14,253 bases of DNA from contig JBIJDM010000049.1 in NCBI GenBank assembly GCA_044344145.1, positions 1 to 14,253 on the forward strand, given 5' to 3'. A model generated the notes under the pieces. That model had not been told where the DNA came from, ran no database searches, and saw nothing but the letters and a program-made list of their open reading frames with translations. The DNA comes from JBAXGE01 sp044344145. GTDB lineage: Bacteria > Planctomycetota > Phycisphaerae > WQYP01. Shown here one piece after another: positions 7,681 to 14,253 of this stretch. The position numbers and the translations under genes are program-made. Position 1 is the stretch's first letter; every line of letters begins with the position of its first letter.

Positions 7681-8490
7681 ATGGCTCAAATTCATCCCAG
7701 TGCGATTATCGAACCCGGTGCCCAACTGGCCGCGGATGTGACCGTGGGCGCGGGCGCCTATATTGGTGCGCACGTGGTACTGGGCGCGGGCTGTGTGGTG
7801 CATCATCACGCCACGCTCGAGGGCCACACCGTCGCGGGTGAAAAAAACGAGTTCTATCCCTATTGCCTTATCGGCGGCAAACCCCAGGACCTCAAATATC
7901 GCGGTGGCGACTGCCGGGTCATCATCGGCAGCCACAACCGTTTCCGGGAATACAGCACCGTCAACATCGGCACCGAGGATGGCGGCTGGGAAACGCGCGT
8001 CGGCAGCCACGGCCTGTTCATGGCCGGTGTGCATCTCGGTCACGACAGCATCGTGGGCAACCATGTCATTCTGGCCAACGGCGTCATGCTGGCGGGCCAT
8101 GTGGAATTGGGCGATTATGTGATTATCTCCGGCGGTTCCGCCGTGACCCACTTTGGCCGCATCGGCCAGATGGCCTTTATCGGCGGCCTGTCGGGCGTGC
8201 AACACGATATCCCGCCGTTCATGATCGCCGAAGGCTTCCACCCCGAAGTGCGCGGCGTCAATCAAATTGGCCTGCGCCGCCGGGGCTTCAGCGAAGAACG
8301 CATCGAAGCGCTGTGGCAGGCCTATCGCCTGATCTACGGCCGCGCCGCCGCCGGCACGGTTCAGGAACGCTGTGCCAAAGTTCTCGCCACCTATCCCGAC
8401 AATGCCGACCTGCAACTACTCACCGGCACCATCGTGGAATCCGCGGGCGGCAAAAATGGCCGCTACCGCGAACTCTTCCGCAAGGCGTAA
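7681..8490 (+). CDS. lpxA: UDP-N-acetylglucosamine O-acyltransferase
   Basis: Catalyses the first step of lipid A synthesis: transfer of a 3-hydroxyacyl chain from ACP to UDP-GlcNAc in the cytoplasm. The protein is 269 residues (E. coli 262). The first two thirds show left-handed beta-helix hexapeptide repeats (for example IHPSAIIEPGAQLAADVTVG). The catalytic segment FMAGVHLGHDSIVGNHVILA contains H121, equivalent to E. coli H125, with H118 before it. KPQDLKYRGG and REYSTVNIG match substrate-contact regions. The C-terminal helical part starts near GVNQIGLRRRGFSEERI, a typical LpxA signature that argues against LpxD or another hexapeptide transferase. No clear ribosome site is seen, but this is the only reasonable start. 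It lies 29 bp after accA; the pair would supply malonyl-CoA and use the resulting acyl-ACP. Other lpx genes are absent here. Confidence 0.95.
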   Translation: MAQIHPSAIIEPGAQLAADVTVGAGAYIGAHVVLGAGCVVHHHATLEGHTVAGEKNEFYPYCLIGGKPQDLKYRGGDCRVIIGSHNRFREYSTVNIGTEDGGWETRVGSHGLFMAGVHLGHDSIVGNHVILANGVMLAGHVELGDYVIISGGSAVTHFGRIGQMAFIGGLSGVQHDIPPFMIAEGFHPEVRGVNQIGLRRRGFSEERIEALWQAYRLIYGRAAAGTVQERCAKVLATYPDNADLQLLTGTIVESAGGKNGRYRELFRKA

Positions 8491-8532
8491 ACGCCCGGCA
8501 GAATGAAGAAAGCGTATATTGCTTGAGGCGTT
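8484..8532. terminator. Nested hairpins between convergent lpxA and phosphoesterase genes
   Basis: GGCG-TAAA-CGCC (8484-8495) overlaps the lpxA stop codon. An alternative long pairing, AACGCC (8490-8495) with GGCGTT (8527-8532), encloses AAGC/GCTT (8510-8513, 8521-8524). Neither has a U-tract, so termination is only a possibility suggested by the convergent layout. Confidence 0.25.
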
Positions 8533-9516
8533 CTAGCGACTTGCCCCAATCGCAAGGACCTCTGGCCAGCGGGCACATTTGTGATCCCTGAATAACACCA
8601 GCAGTGAACCATCGGTGTGGTATTCCACGATGGCTGAGCGTATCTCATCGCCGCGGGCATCTTCCAGCGAGGCCACATCCACTTGCGGAATCCGCTGGTG
8701 ATCCACATACGCGATCTTGCGGTACACGTTTTCCTTCACCAGCCGCAGATCGCCGATATGCGCGTGGCCATATAACACCAGCTTGACGTTCTCAGGCAGC
8801 GGGAGGAGGCGCTGCATCAGCGCGCCCGCACGGTTTCCGCCAGGAAACGCGCCGTGCCCGGCAATGATCACGGGCCCGGTTTTTGCGGCGATCTGCGCCT
8901 TCAGATCCGCCCACACCGCCGCACTGTGCGGATATTGCTCCGGCCCGCGCTGCAGCGCGCCGTGCGTGCTCGTCCACCGCGGCGGATTTGCGTGCACATC
9001 GCAGTGGTCGCTCATGAAGAGCACGTGAACGCCCCCGAGCTCTTCCCAGAAATAAAACTCATCGAGCCGCGCTGTCGTTCGCCAGCCGGGCTGAGCGCTG
9101 ACCGCCGCCCAGAATGGCGTCTGCAGCGGCAGGTTTGGATCGAACTGAAATAGATCGAAATCGTGATTGCCGTTGACATACCGCAACGGCACGCCGAGGG
9201 GCCGAAGCAACTCCAGCTGGATTTGCACCATCTGGCACACGAGCTCAGGATTCTCGCCTTCGACGGCGTCGCCGAGGTACCACAATTGATCGCAGGGCAG
9301 ATTGAGCCGTTGAAAATCGTCCACGGCAATACGCATGCAGCGCTCGGCCCGTGAGGGCTCGCTCTGCTGTAGATCCGAAAACACCCACACCCGCCACCGC
9401 GGCCGGGGCCGTTGGCTGAAAATGATTTCCGGCATCGACCCGCCTTCACACAAGAAAACCGGGATTTCCCCGTTGGCTTTGGGCCGACGACCGTCGTCAG
9501 CCATCTGGCATAGCAT
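8533..9516 (-). CDS. Calcineurin-like metallophosphoesterase with altered first motif
   Basis: Probable metal-dependent phosphoesterase, cytoplasmic (no signal peptide). Counting from ATG 9516 (327 residues), the family motifs appear in order: FSDLQ (D48, Q50) where D-x-H is usual, GDAVEG (D83), GNHD (117-119), AGHG (H221) and YGHAH (H251, H253). All metal ligands except the motif-I histidine are present, so the enzyme may keep only one full metal site or belong to a subfamily with Gln there. The start is uncertain: ATG 9516 has GAGG 5 nt upstream, while ATG 9435 (MPEIIFSQ, AAGG 7 nt upstream) gives a 300-residue protein beginning closer to the domain. The gene is alone, convergent with lpxA, and borders a gap holding an apparent transposon relic. 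The substrate cannot be told from sequence. Confidence 0.85.
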   Translation of the reverse strand: MLCQMADDGRRPKANGEIPVFLCEGGSMPEIIFSQRPRPRWRVWVFSDLQQSEPSRAERCMRIAVDDFQRLNLPCDQLWYLGDAVEGENPELVCQMVQIQLELLRPLGVPLRYVNGNHDFDLFQFDPNLPLQTPFWAAVSAQPGWRTTARLDEFYFWEELGGVHVLFMSDHCDVHANPPRWTSTHGALQRGPEQYPHSAAVWADLKAQIAAKTGPVIIAGHGAFPGGNRAGALMQRLLPLPENVKLVLYGHAHIGDLRLVKENVYRKIAYVDHQRIPQVDVASLEDARGDEIRSAIVEYHTDGSLLVLFRDHKCARWPEVLAIGASR

Positions 9517-9864
9517 AACTGCCTCGAACTGGCCCGTCGAGCGTTTTCGTTCTTCGGAGCGACCTTTTGACGAGCGCCGTGGGGGGTGCGGGGCATTCTT
9601 TCAACTGCTGGTGGCAGTTTTGGCATGGCATGGGCAGACCGGTGGCGTTGTTCAGTCTCGGCTCCGTGAAACTCCAGCCGAAGCGAACCGTCACAACCGA
9701 CCTTTAACGCATCCTTGCGTACTTCACCCATGGGGTGGGCCTTCCATGTCAGGTATAAAGTGTGGGGAACACCTTATATTACGGCCTCAAACACGTGTTG
9801 GTTCTATCAAAATCAGAAATTCATCCGGGAAATCCGGGCTAATGATGTATGGGAAAAATCCGTC
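9517..9864. other. Intergenic gap of 348 bp without an intact gene
   Basis: No convincing gene. The part nearest the phosphoesterase (9517-9660) is G-rich with short open frames only. 9660-9731 resembles the start of a transposase on the minus strand. 9745-9850 is AT-richer than its surroundings and holds a 10-bp palindrome, AACACGTGTT (9790-9799), and a short tandem repeat, atccggga/atccgggc (about 9833-9840). The contents fit debris from a decayed insertion. Confidence 0.5.
9660..9731 (-). pseudogene. Probable relic of the 5' end of an IS1380-type transposase gene
   Basis: From ATG 9731 the minus strand encodes MGEVRKDALKVG and then CDGSLRLEFHGA. From memory this resembles the N-terminus of IS1380-family transposases, which typically run '...FDxSLKLEFHGSKVTSDAGLL'. 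After HGA the match stops abruptly at about 9660, and no DDE domain follows. The frame then continues by chance into the antisense of the phosphoesterase region. If right, only the first 24 codons survive. This rests on recalled family texture, not on a search. Confidence 0.35.
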
Positions 9865-9876
9865 TCACACCGACGG
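9854..9876 (-). terminator. Possible weak terminator overlapping the pdxA stop codon
   Basis: On the minus strand CCGTC (9876-9872), a 7-nt loop containing the TGA stop, and GACGG (9864-9860) are followed by ATTTTT (9859-9854). The stem is only 5 bp, so it would be weak. Confidence 0.4.
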
Positions 9877-10962
9877 GGTCGCGTTCATGCGCATCTTGGC
9901 GATATGCGCTGCCATTACGATCGCGGCTTTCATGGAACTGGGGTCGGCGCGGTTTTTCCGCGCGATATCAAATGCGGTACCGTGATCCACACTGGTCCGC
10001 ACGATCGGCAGGCCCAGCGTCATATTCACCGACCCATGGAAATCCAGCAGCTTCACCGGGATCAAACCCTGGTCGTGATACATCGCCACCACGCAGTCAT
10101 ACGCGCCCTGCGCGGCCTTGAGGAAAATCGTGTCCGCCGCGAACGGGCCGTGCACGTCAATGCCGATATTCCGCGCCATCTGGATGGCCGGTTCGATGAT
10201 GCGTTTTTCTTCGTCGCCGAATTGCCCGTTTTCACCCGCGTGCGGATTCAACCCGCACACCGCGATGCGCGGCCGTTCGATGCCCATCCAATCATGCAGC
10301 GCCTGATGGGCCAGATCAATGGGATCAAACACACAGCCGATGGTGACTTTGTTGCGGATTTCAAACAGCGGTTCATGGATCGTCGCCAGCACCACGCGCA
10401 GCCCGGCATATTGCAACCCAAACGCCCCGCGCCCGCCGGGGGCCTGGATGCAGTACGTCCCGCGCTGGTCGCGCGGCAGCCCTGCAAACATCATGGCATA
10501 CCGCTTGGCTTTGGTTTTATCCGCCAGCAATTCCGTATGCCCCGGATACCGGCTGTATCCCGCCAGTTTCCAGCTTTCCTTGCAGATCGGCGCGGTCACG
10601 ATGGCGTCAATCTTGCGCCCCTGCGCGTGCTTGATGGCATCGAGCAGAAATTGCATACTCGCCTGCCCGCCCAGTTTCGACGGCCCACGCCATTCACACA
10701 ACGGGTCGGCAATATCATCGTAATCCAGCGCCACCACCGGCTTTTGATACGGCAGATTGAACCGGTCGTATTGGTCGCGCCACCAGAAGGTTTCGATTTC
10801 CGCGCGATCCGCGGCATACGTCAAAATTTCATTCAAGCCGTAAATCACGAAATTCGCCAGCTTGCGGATTTCCGGATCGGCCAGCGCTTTGACGATGACT
10901 TCCGCCCCGATCCCCGCCGGATCGCCCATGGTCAGGCCGAGAATAGGCAGGCGTTCAGACAA
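9865..10962 (-). CDS. pdxA: 4-hydroxythreonine-4-phosphate dehydrogenase
   Basis: NAD-dependent oxidative decarboxylation of 4-phosphohydroxy-L-threonine in the DXP-dependent route to pyridoxal 5'-phosphate. The protein is 365 residues (E. coli 329). It opens with LGLTMGDPAGIGAEV (about 8-22). The metal ligands match E. coli H166/H211/H266 with identical spacing: H196 in TIHEPL, H241 in GLNPHAGENG, H296 in MYHDQG. GHTE (H142) is a substrate contact, and IVRTSVDHGTAFDIA closes the site. About 24 extra residues lie between GHTE and TIHEPL (about 162-185, rich in Gly and Arg). I chose TTG 10962: GGGAGGG ends 5 nt upstream, the start overlaps the ribE stop by 8 bp, and the protein then begins MSERLPILGLTMG. 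The TTG at 10986 would precede the ribosome site. It is the last gene of a four-gene operon. A PdxA2-like paralogue role is possible but less likely. Confidence 0.93.
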   Translation of the reverse strand: MSERLPILGLTMGDPAGIGAEVIVKALADPEIRKLANFVIYGLNEILTYAADRAEIETFWWRDQYDRFNLPYQKPVVALDYDDIADPLCEWRGPSKLGGQASMQFLLDAIKHAQGRKIDAIVTAPICKESWKLAGYSRYPGHTELLADKTKAKRYAMMFAGLPRDQRGTYCIQAPGGRGAFGLQYAGLRVVLATIHEPLFEIRNKVTIGCVFDPIDLAHQALHDWMGIERPRIAVCGLNPHAGENGQFGDEEKRIIEPAIQMARNIGIDVHGPFAADTIFLKAAQGAYDCVVAMYHDQGLIPVKLLDFHGSVNMTLGLPIVRTSVDHGTAFDIARKNRADPSSMKAAIVMAAHIAKMRMNATPSV

Positions 10963-11611
10963 AACCGCCCTCCCGCAACTGGCCAAACGTCAGCCCCGCC
11001 GTGGCCGGGTTCTGGACTTTGCCCAGCGCCAGGTAATGCACCACCGTCCGGGCCACAATATCGGTTTCAATGTTGACCGGTGCCCCCGCCGTCAGCGCCC
11101 CCAACGTGGTGGCCGCCAGCGTGGTGGGAATAATGGCCAGCGTAAATTGGTTGCCGTTCACCCCGGCGATGGTCAGGCTAACCCCCTCGACACAAATCGA
11201 ACCCTTGGGCACAATCACGGGGCGGCACTCTTCCGGCGCGGTCACAGTAATCAGCCAATCTTGCGTCTGATTTTGAATCTGGGCCACCGTGCCCACGGCG
11301 TCCACATGCCCCTGCACAAAATGCCCGCCCAGAAACGAATCGGGCCGCAGCGATAATTCCAGATTCACCCGATCACTCCGGCGGCGCTGCCCCAGCGACG
11401 TCCGTCGCAGGGTCTCGCTGACCACATCAAATTCCGCCCGGCTGCCCGCCAGTGTCGCCACCGTCAGACACACGCCCGACACGCACACGCTATCGCCCAG
11501 CTGGACTTTTTGCTGGGCCAACGGCCCCAAATCCACGCCCAGCCGACTCCCCGCCGCGCTGGGACGCAGTTCCACAATCTGACCCACATGTTGGACGATG
11601 CCGGTAAACAT
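10955..11611 (-). CDS. ribE: Riboflavin synthase, alpha subunit
   Basis: Dismutates two 6,7-dimethyl-8-ribityllumazine molecules to riboflavin, the last step of vitamin B2 synthesis. The protein is 218 residues, the usual size. The N-terminus MFTGIVQHVGQIV is the family hallmark. Two tandem lumazine-binding barrels are visible: the first (about 1-98) with GDSVCVSGVCLTV, the second (about 99-200) opening at GGHFVQGHVDAVGTV and repeating the pattern as GSICVEGVSLTIAGV. The start is fixed by MFTGIV at ATG 11611; the frame upstream is open to 11773 but shares no family sequence. No Shine-Dalgarno is evident, and no FMN riboswitch is seen in the 76-bp gap after the LamG gene, only a CGCGGG/CCCGCG inverted repeat. 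The stop overlaps pdxA. Other rib genes are not here. Confidence 0.95.
   Translation of the reverse strand: MFTGIVQHVGQIVELRPSAAGSRLGVDLGPLAQQKVQLGDSVCVSGVCLTVATLAGSRAEFDVVSETLRRTSLGQRRRSDRVNLELSLRPDSFLGGHFVQGHVDAVGTVAQIQNQTQDWLITVTAPEECRPVIVPKGSICVEGVSLTIAGVNGNQFTLAIIPTTLAATTLGALTAGAPVNIETDIVARTVVHYLALGKVQNPATAGLTFGQLREGGFV
10968..10974 (-). promoter_or_regulatory. Ribosome binding site for pdxA inside the end of ribE
   Basis: GGGAGGG on the minus strand, 5 nt before TTG 10962 and within the last ribE codons. It decides the TTG start and points to translational coupling of the two vitamin genes. Confidence 0.7.
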
Positions 11612-11687
11612 ATCGGTATTGTACGAACAGACGCGGGGGAAAGGAAATAAAGCTCCCGCGGGATTTCCGGTTAGCCCCTGACCCGCC

Positions 11688-12275
11688 TTATACCCGCAGC
11701 AAATCCGCCGCCGGTACCGCAAAATCACTGAACCGGACCGCCGCGATGGTCCCGCGGAAATGCCAAACGCCATTGGCCCGCATCCCCAGCGCGGTCACCC
11801 CCGCGGCCGGGTGCGGGTGATAGGCGATATGGCCTTCCAACTCGCGTTCCCCGTTGACGTACTGCCGCATGCACTGCCCGTCAAAGGTCAGCGCCAGCGC
11901 ATGCCACGCGTTCAGCGGATGCACCAGTTGCGGATCATTCAGCGGCAGTTCCACCCCTGCCGACCCGATAAACGTATCGGCATACCACCCCCGCCCATCG
12001 GGCGTCAGGCGCAATTCCAGCAGCGCCCGGTCGGGACTGGCCCCCGACTGCACATGCACAAAGCGTTGCTCCGCCGCCCCGCCGGGGTCCGGATGAAACA
12101 GCGCCTCGATGCTGAACTGTTTCAGTCCCGCCAGCGGATTGACGGGAACCAACAGCCCATCGCGGCTGCCGTTGAACCAGATGCCCCCCGCCTGCAGGCG
12201 CGGCGCACCGTGAATCTGGGGCAAATGTCCGCCGATGGTCTGTAAACCGTTGAGTTGCCAAACAACCTGGGCCAC
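11688..12275 (-). CDS. LamG/concanavalin A-like fold protein
   Basis: 195 residues with the texture of a single LamG-like (Laminin_G_3) jelly-roll domain: WFNGSRDGLLVPVNP near 33-47, FSIEALFHPD (about 54-63), RALLELRLTPDGRGWYADTF (about 83-102), the typical NAWHALALTFDGQCMRQYVNG (about 122-142), and the closing FRGTIAAVRFSDFAV (about 173-187). Such domains usually bind sugars or act as adhesion modules in secreted proteins, but this one has no signal peptide and no other domain, so it may act in the cytoplasm or be exported by a non-Sec route. The start is GTG 12275, with GAGG 6 nt upstream, and that site overlaps the stop codon of the glycosyltransferase 8 bp before. The tight link suggests work on the same glycan, but no enzymatic role can be assigned. 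Confidence 0.8.
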   Translation of the reverse strand: MAQVVWQLNGLQTIGGHLPQIHGAPRLQAGGIWFNGSRDGLLVPVNPLAGLKQFSIEALFHPDPGGAAEQRFVHVQSGASPDRALLELRLTPDGRGWYADTFIGSAGVELPLNDPQLVHPLNAWHALALTFDGQCMRQYVNGERELEGHIAYHPHPAAGVTALGMRANGVWHFRGTIAAVRFSDFAVPAADLLRV

Positions 12276-12281
12276 AAATCA

Positions 12282-12285
12282 CCTC
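12282..12285 (-). promoter_or_regulatory. Ribosome binding site of the LamG gene overlapping the glycosyltransferase stop
   Basis: GAGG on the minus strand shares bases with the TGA stop (12286-12284) of the upstream gene and lies 6 nt before GTG 12275. It fixes the GTG start and implies coupled translation. Confidence 0.6.
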
Positions 12286-13663
12286 ACAGATTAAAACGTC
12301 CCAGCAGGCCGGTGATAATCCCCTGCAGCGTGTGCAGCGAATAATGCTTCTGGCCCAGCGCGTAATTATGTTCGCCGATGCGCTTCCGCCGGGCGGGATC
12401 GGTCAGGATGGCCACAATCTCATCGGCGGCCCGGTTCACCACCGCATCCGCCACATGCACCAGCCCGCGCGCATCCTTGTGCGTGATCTCATGGCCCAGC
12501 GACACCACATCAAAGCCCGTCTGGCCCAGATCCGTCTGCCACACCGGGTATTCGTACACCAGCACCGGCAGCTTCGCGAACACCGCCTCGATGAACTGGT
12601 TACCCCAACCTTCCCACGTGGACGGATAGGTCACAAAATCCGCCTGCACATAGCTGTCCCAGAGCGAGAAAATCTTCTTGCCGTCATCACTCGTGCCCCG
12701 GCTGTGTTTGACCAGATCGCCCACATAGCGCAAATCCACGCCCAATTCCACGGCCTGCGCCTGCAGCGCCGACCAGTAATTGCCGCTGATGCCGATGGTT
12801 TCGACAATCCCCGCGCACAACAGCACAATCTTCGCCCCGGCGTGGAACTGCCCCCCGCCAGCGGTGCGTACGCCCACCAGCGCCTTGCGCCGCGCGGGAT
12901 CCGCCAGCTTGGCCACGGTATCAATGGCCATCTCGATGCCCTTGCGGTCCAGAATGCGCGTGGCCTGCAGGAAGACCAGATCATCGGGACTCAGCCCACA
13001 CGCGGCGCGGAATTCGCTGTTATAGCTGTCCGCCGTCCAGGCCGGCTGGTCAAAGTCGAACACATTGGGCACCACGGTGGCATCAATATTCTTGCGCTTT
13101 TTGATCTCGCGCTGCGCCAACCGGTTGATCACCACATGCTGCACATTGGGCAGCTTGGGCGGGAAATAGCGTTCATAGATGCTCGCCACGGTGTGACAGG
13201 TGGCGCGGACTTCGCCCGAATCTTCAAAGTAAAAATCATGGCTGTGGATAATCGCCGGCAGGCCCGTGCGCCGCATCACCCGGTGCATGGCGATGGCCGC
13301 CGCCGGCTGATACCCGCCGGAGCACAGATTATTGGGCGCCAGCACGCCGATGCGCTGTTCGGTGATGAATTGCAGCAGCTTGGCTTCGATAATGTCGGCA
13401 TGGTTGTAGATTTCCAGTTCCAGTTCCTGCTCGCTGGCGTAGTCCTTGAACTCCACCGTGCCATTACGCAGGATGCGCCAGGTGCGCGGATGCTGGGCAT
13501 ACAACTCCGGCAGGACATAATTGCCCGGCACATCGTCATTGCCCGAGCAATACCAGACCTTGTGGCCCATCCGGTCGCGTAAAACCTCGCGCCATTTGTC
13601 CACTTCCAAAGAAACCCCGTCCGTCCGTCCCAGCCGATTTTGAAAGAATGCAATGTTGGCCAT
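12284..13663 (-). CDS. GT-B glycosyltransferase, GT4-like
   Basis: 459-residue cytoplasmic sugar transferase using an activated donor; the acceptor is unknown. The N-terminal Rossmann half starts MANIAFFQNRLGRTDGVSLEV, with a glycine loop for acceptor contact, and contains AIIHSHDFYFEDSGE (about 137-151). VVPNVFDFD (about 197-205) precedes the C-terminal half with ATRILDRKGIEMAID (about 234-248). The donor-site signature STWEGWGNQFIEAVFAKLPV (about 348-367) has the E-x7-E spacing of GT4 enzymes. About 90 residues after the N-terminal strand (LPELYAQHPRTWRILRNG onward) are unlike common GT4 proteins. ATG 13663 was chosen over an upstream TTG at 13699 because the protein then begins directly with the first beta strand; AAGGA lies 10 nt upstream. 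It leads an operon with the LamG, ribE and pdxA genes. Confidence 0.88.
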   Translation of the reverse strand: MANIAFFQNRLGRTDGVSLEVDKWREVLRDRMGHKVWYCSGNDDVPGNYVLPELYAQHPRTWRILRNGTVEFKDYASEQELELEIYNHADIIEAKLLQFITEQRIGVLAPNNLCSGGYQPAAAIAMHRVMRRTGLPAIIHSHDFYFEDSGEVRATCHTVASIYERYFPPKLPNVQHVVINRLAQREIKKRKNIDATVVPNVFDFDQPAWTADSYNSEFRAACGLSPDDLVFLQATRILDRKGIEMAIDTVAKLADPARRKALVGVRTAGGGQFHAGAKIVLLCAGIVETIGISGNYWSALQAQAVELGVDLRYVGDLVKHSRGTSDDGKKIFSLWDSYVQADFVTYPSTWEGWGNQFIEAVFAKLPVLVYEYPVWQTDLGQTGFDVVSLGHEITHKDARGLVHVADAVVNRAADEIVAILTDPARRKRIGEHNYALGQKHYSLHTLQGIITGLLGRFNL

Positions 13664-13913
13664 GATGCCGGTGTCCTTCGCGCAAAAAATCCGCCTCAAA
13701 CATTTTGACCATCAACGACATGCACCCGGGCCGGATATTACCGCAAAAACCCTTTCTCATCCACCCCACCCACGCGCCACCTTTGCCCCTGTCCCCCTCC
13801 ACTCCCCCAAAACCCCCTTTTCAGCCTCCCCGGCAATAACCGCACCCCTTTGGCGTTAATGAACTTAGAGTATTACAGTTTCTGGTGCGCCGCGATTGTT
13901 TGAGGAGTCGTTC
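13664..13913. promoter_or_regulatory. Divergent intergenic region with C-rich tract and weak promoter candidate
   Basis: This 250-bp region separates the glycosyltransferase operon from the beta-helix gene. On the plus strand about 13752-13828 is strongly C-rich and nearly free of G. Towards the beta-helix gene, TTGGCG (13850-13855) and TATTAC (13871-13876), 15 bp apart, are a weak sigma-70 candidate. No clear operator or terminator was seen. Both flanking genes must be transcribed from here or from further away. Confidence 0.3.
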
Positions 13914-14253
13914 ATGTCCGTTAAGCAATGGGCTTTGCCCGCACTTGCGCTGTCTTTCGTCGCCGCCGTCAGTATCGCCACCGGCCCCGCCCCCAGCAGC
14001 CAAACCCTTTGGGACGCCTACAAAAAAGCCCCCAACGTCCAACCCAATATGCCGAATTGCTCCTATGCGGGCTATGCCGCCGGGGAAAAGCCCCTGCCCA
14101 GCCCCAAAGTCGTCGCTGATGTGAAAAAATCCGGCGCCAAGGGCGATAACACCACCGACGATACCGCCGCTTTCAATGCCGCCATCCAATCCGCCGGGAA
14201 GGCCGGGGGCGGCGCCGTACTGGTCCCCGCCGGGCAATATCGCCTCGAGGGTG
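13914..14253 (+). CDS. Secreted right-handed beta-helix protein (pectate lyase 3-like), 5' part
   Basis: The first 113 codons of a protein that runs off the right edge. GAGGAG lies 6 nt before ATG 13914. The N-terminus MSVKQWALPALALSFVAAVS is a Sec signal peptide, probably cut near residue 20-25. The mature start has PNCSYAGYAAGEKPLP, a segment I associate with the front of bacterial polysaccharide-active beta-helix proteins, then VADVKKSGAKGDNTTDDTAA and GGGAVLVPAGQYRLEG, the hallmark opening of the Pectate_lyase_3 / GH28-related domain ('GAxGDGxTDDTxAFxxAI...GGxVxxPxGxY'). Likely a periplasmic or secreted polysaccharide lyase or hydrolase. Catalytic residues would lie beyond the window, so the substrate is unknown. 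It is divergent from the glycosyltransferase operon. Confidence 0.85.
   Translation, partial: MSVKQWALPALALSFVAAVSIATGPAPSSQTLWDAYKKAPNVQPNMPNCSYAGYAAGEKPLPSPKVVADVKKSGAKGDNTTDDTAAFNAAIQSAGKAGGGAVLVPAGQYRLEG

Noticed and set aside
9012..9731. 239-codon minus-strand frame starting MGEVRKD
   Set aside because: Only the first 24 codons look protein-like. The rest overlaps the phosphoesterase gene in another frame on the same strand and has no domain.
9715..11076. 453-codon plus-strand open frame opposite pdxA
   Set aside because: It is an antisense shadow. pdxA on the minus strand has all metal ligands and a good start, while the plus frame has biased, domain-free sequence.
11612..11687. Possible FMN riboswitch upstream of ribE
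   Set aside because: The 76-bp gap is too short for the aptamer and lacks its conserved core; only a simple CGCGGG/CCCGCG inverted repeat is present.
12332..13582. 416-codon plus-strand open frame opposite the glycosyltransferase
   Set aside because: It is a mirror of the codon bias of the real gene; it is rich in His, Arg and Gln with no recognisable motif.

Overview
The window comes from a GC-rich Gram-negative bacterium. LpxA implies lipid A and an outer membrane, AccA is a separate carboxyltransferase subunit, and PstS carries a periplasmic signal peptide. The oversized PstA/PstC permeases, a LamG-fold protein, a secreted beta-helix protein and a likely IS1380-type transposase relic suggest the PVC group (Verrucomicrobiota, Lentisphaerota or relatives). 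That placement is an inference from gene style; no rRNA or marker gene here proves it.

Left third (1-5757, minus strand): a phosphate-specific transport operon in the order pstS, pstC, pstA. pstA runs off the left edge, and pstB/phoU would be expected beyond it. A strong intrinsic terminator separates pstS from pstC, which should let the binding protein be made in excess of the permeases. Both permeases carry large extra domains: about 440 residues of propeller-like sequence in PstC and a 275-residue coiled-coil-containing region in PstA. Direct repeats with an 11-bp period lie at the -35 position of the likely pstS promoter and look like a Pho box.

Middle (5758-8532, plus strand): a small GNAT acetyltransferase gene lies between two identical 24-bp direct repeats. 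It is followed by accA (fatty acid synthesis, malonyl-CoA) and lpxA (lipid A), a compact pair supplying envelope lipid precursors.

Right part (8533-13663, minus strand): a metallophosphoesterase with an altered metal motif, a 348-bp gap holding a probable transposase relic, then a tight operon read right to left: glycosyltransferase, LamG-fold protein, ribE (riboflavin synthase), pdxA (vitamin B6). ribE and pdxA overlap by 8 bp, with a TTG start for pdxA. The glycosyltransferase and LamG genes are 8 bp apart, with the second gene's ribosome binding site overlapping the first gene's stop codon.

Right edge (13914 onward, plus strand): the start of a secreted right-handed beta-helix protein, probably a polysaccharide-active enzyme. 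No tRNA, rRNA, CRISPR array or intact mobile element was seen. I found no clearly new multi-gene system. The most unusual items are the extended Pst permeases, the repeat-flanked GNAT gene and the coupled glycosyltransferase/LamG pair.
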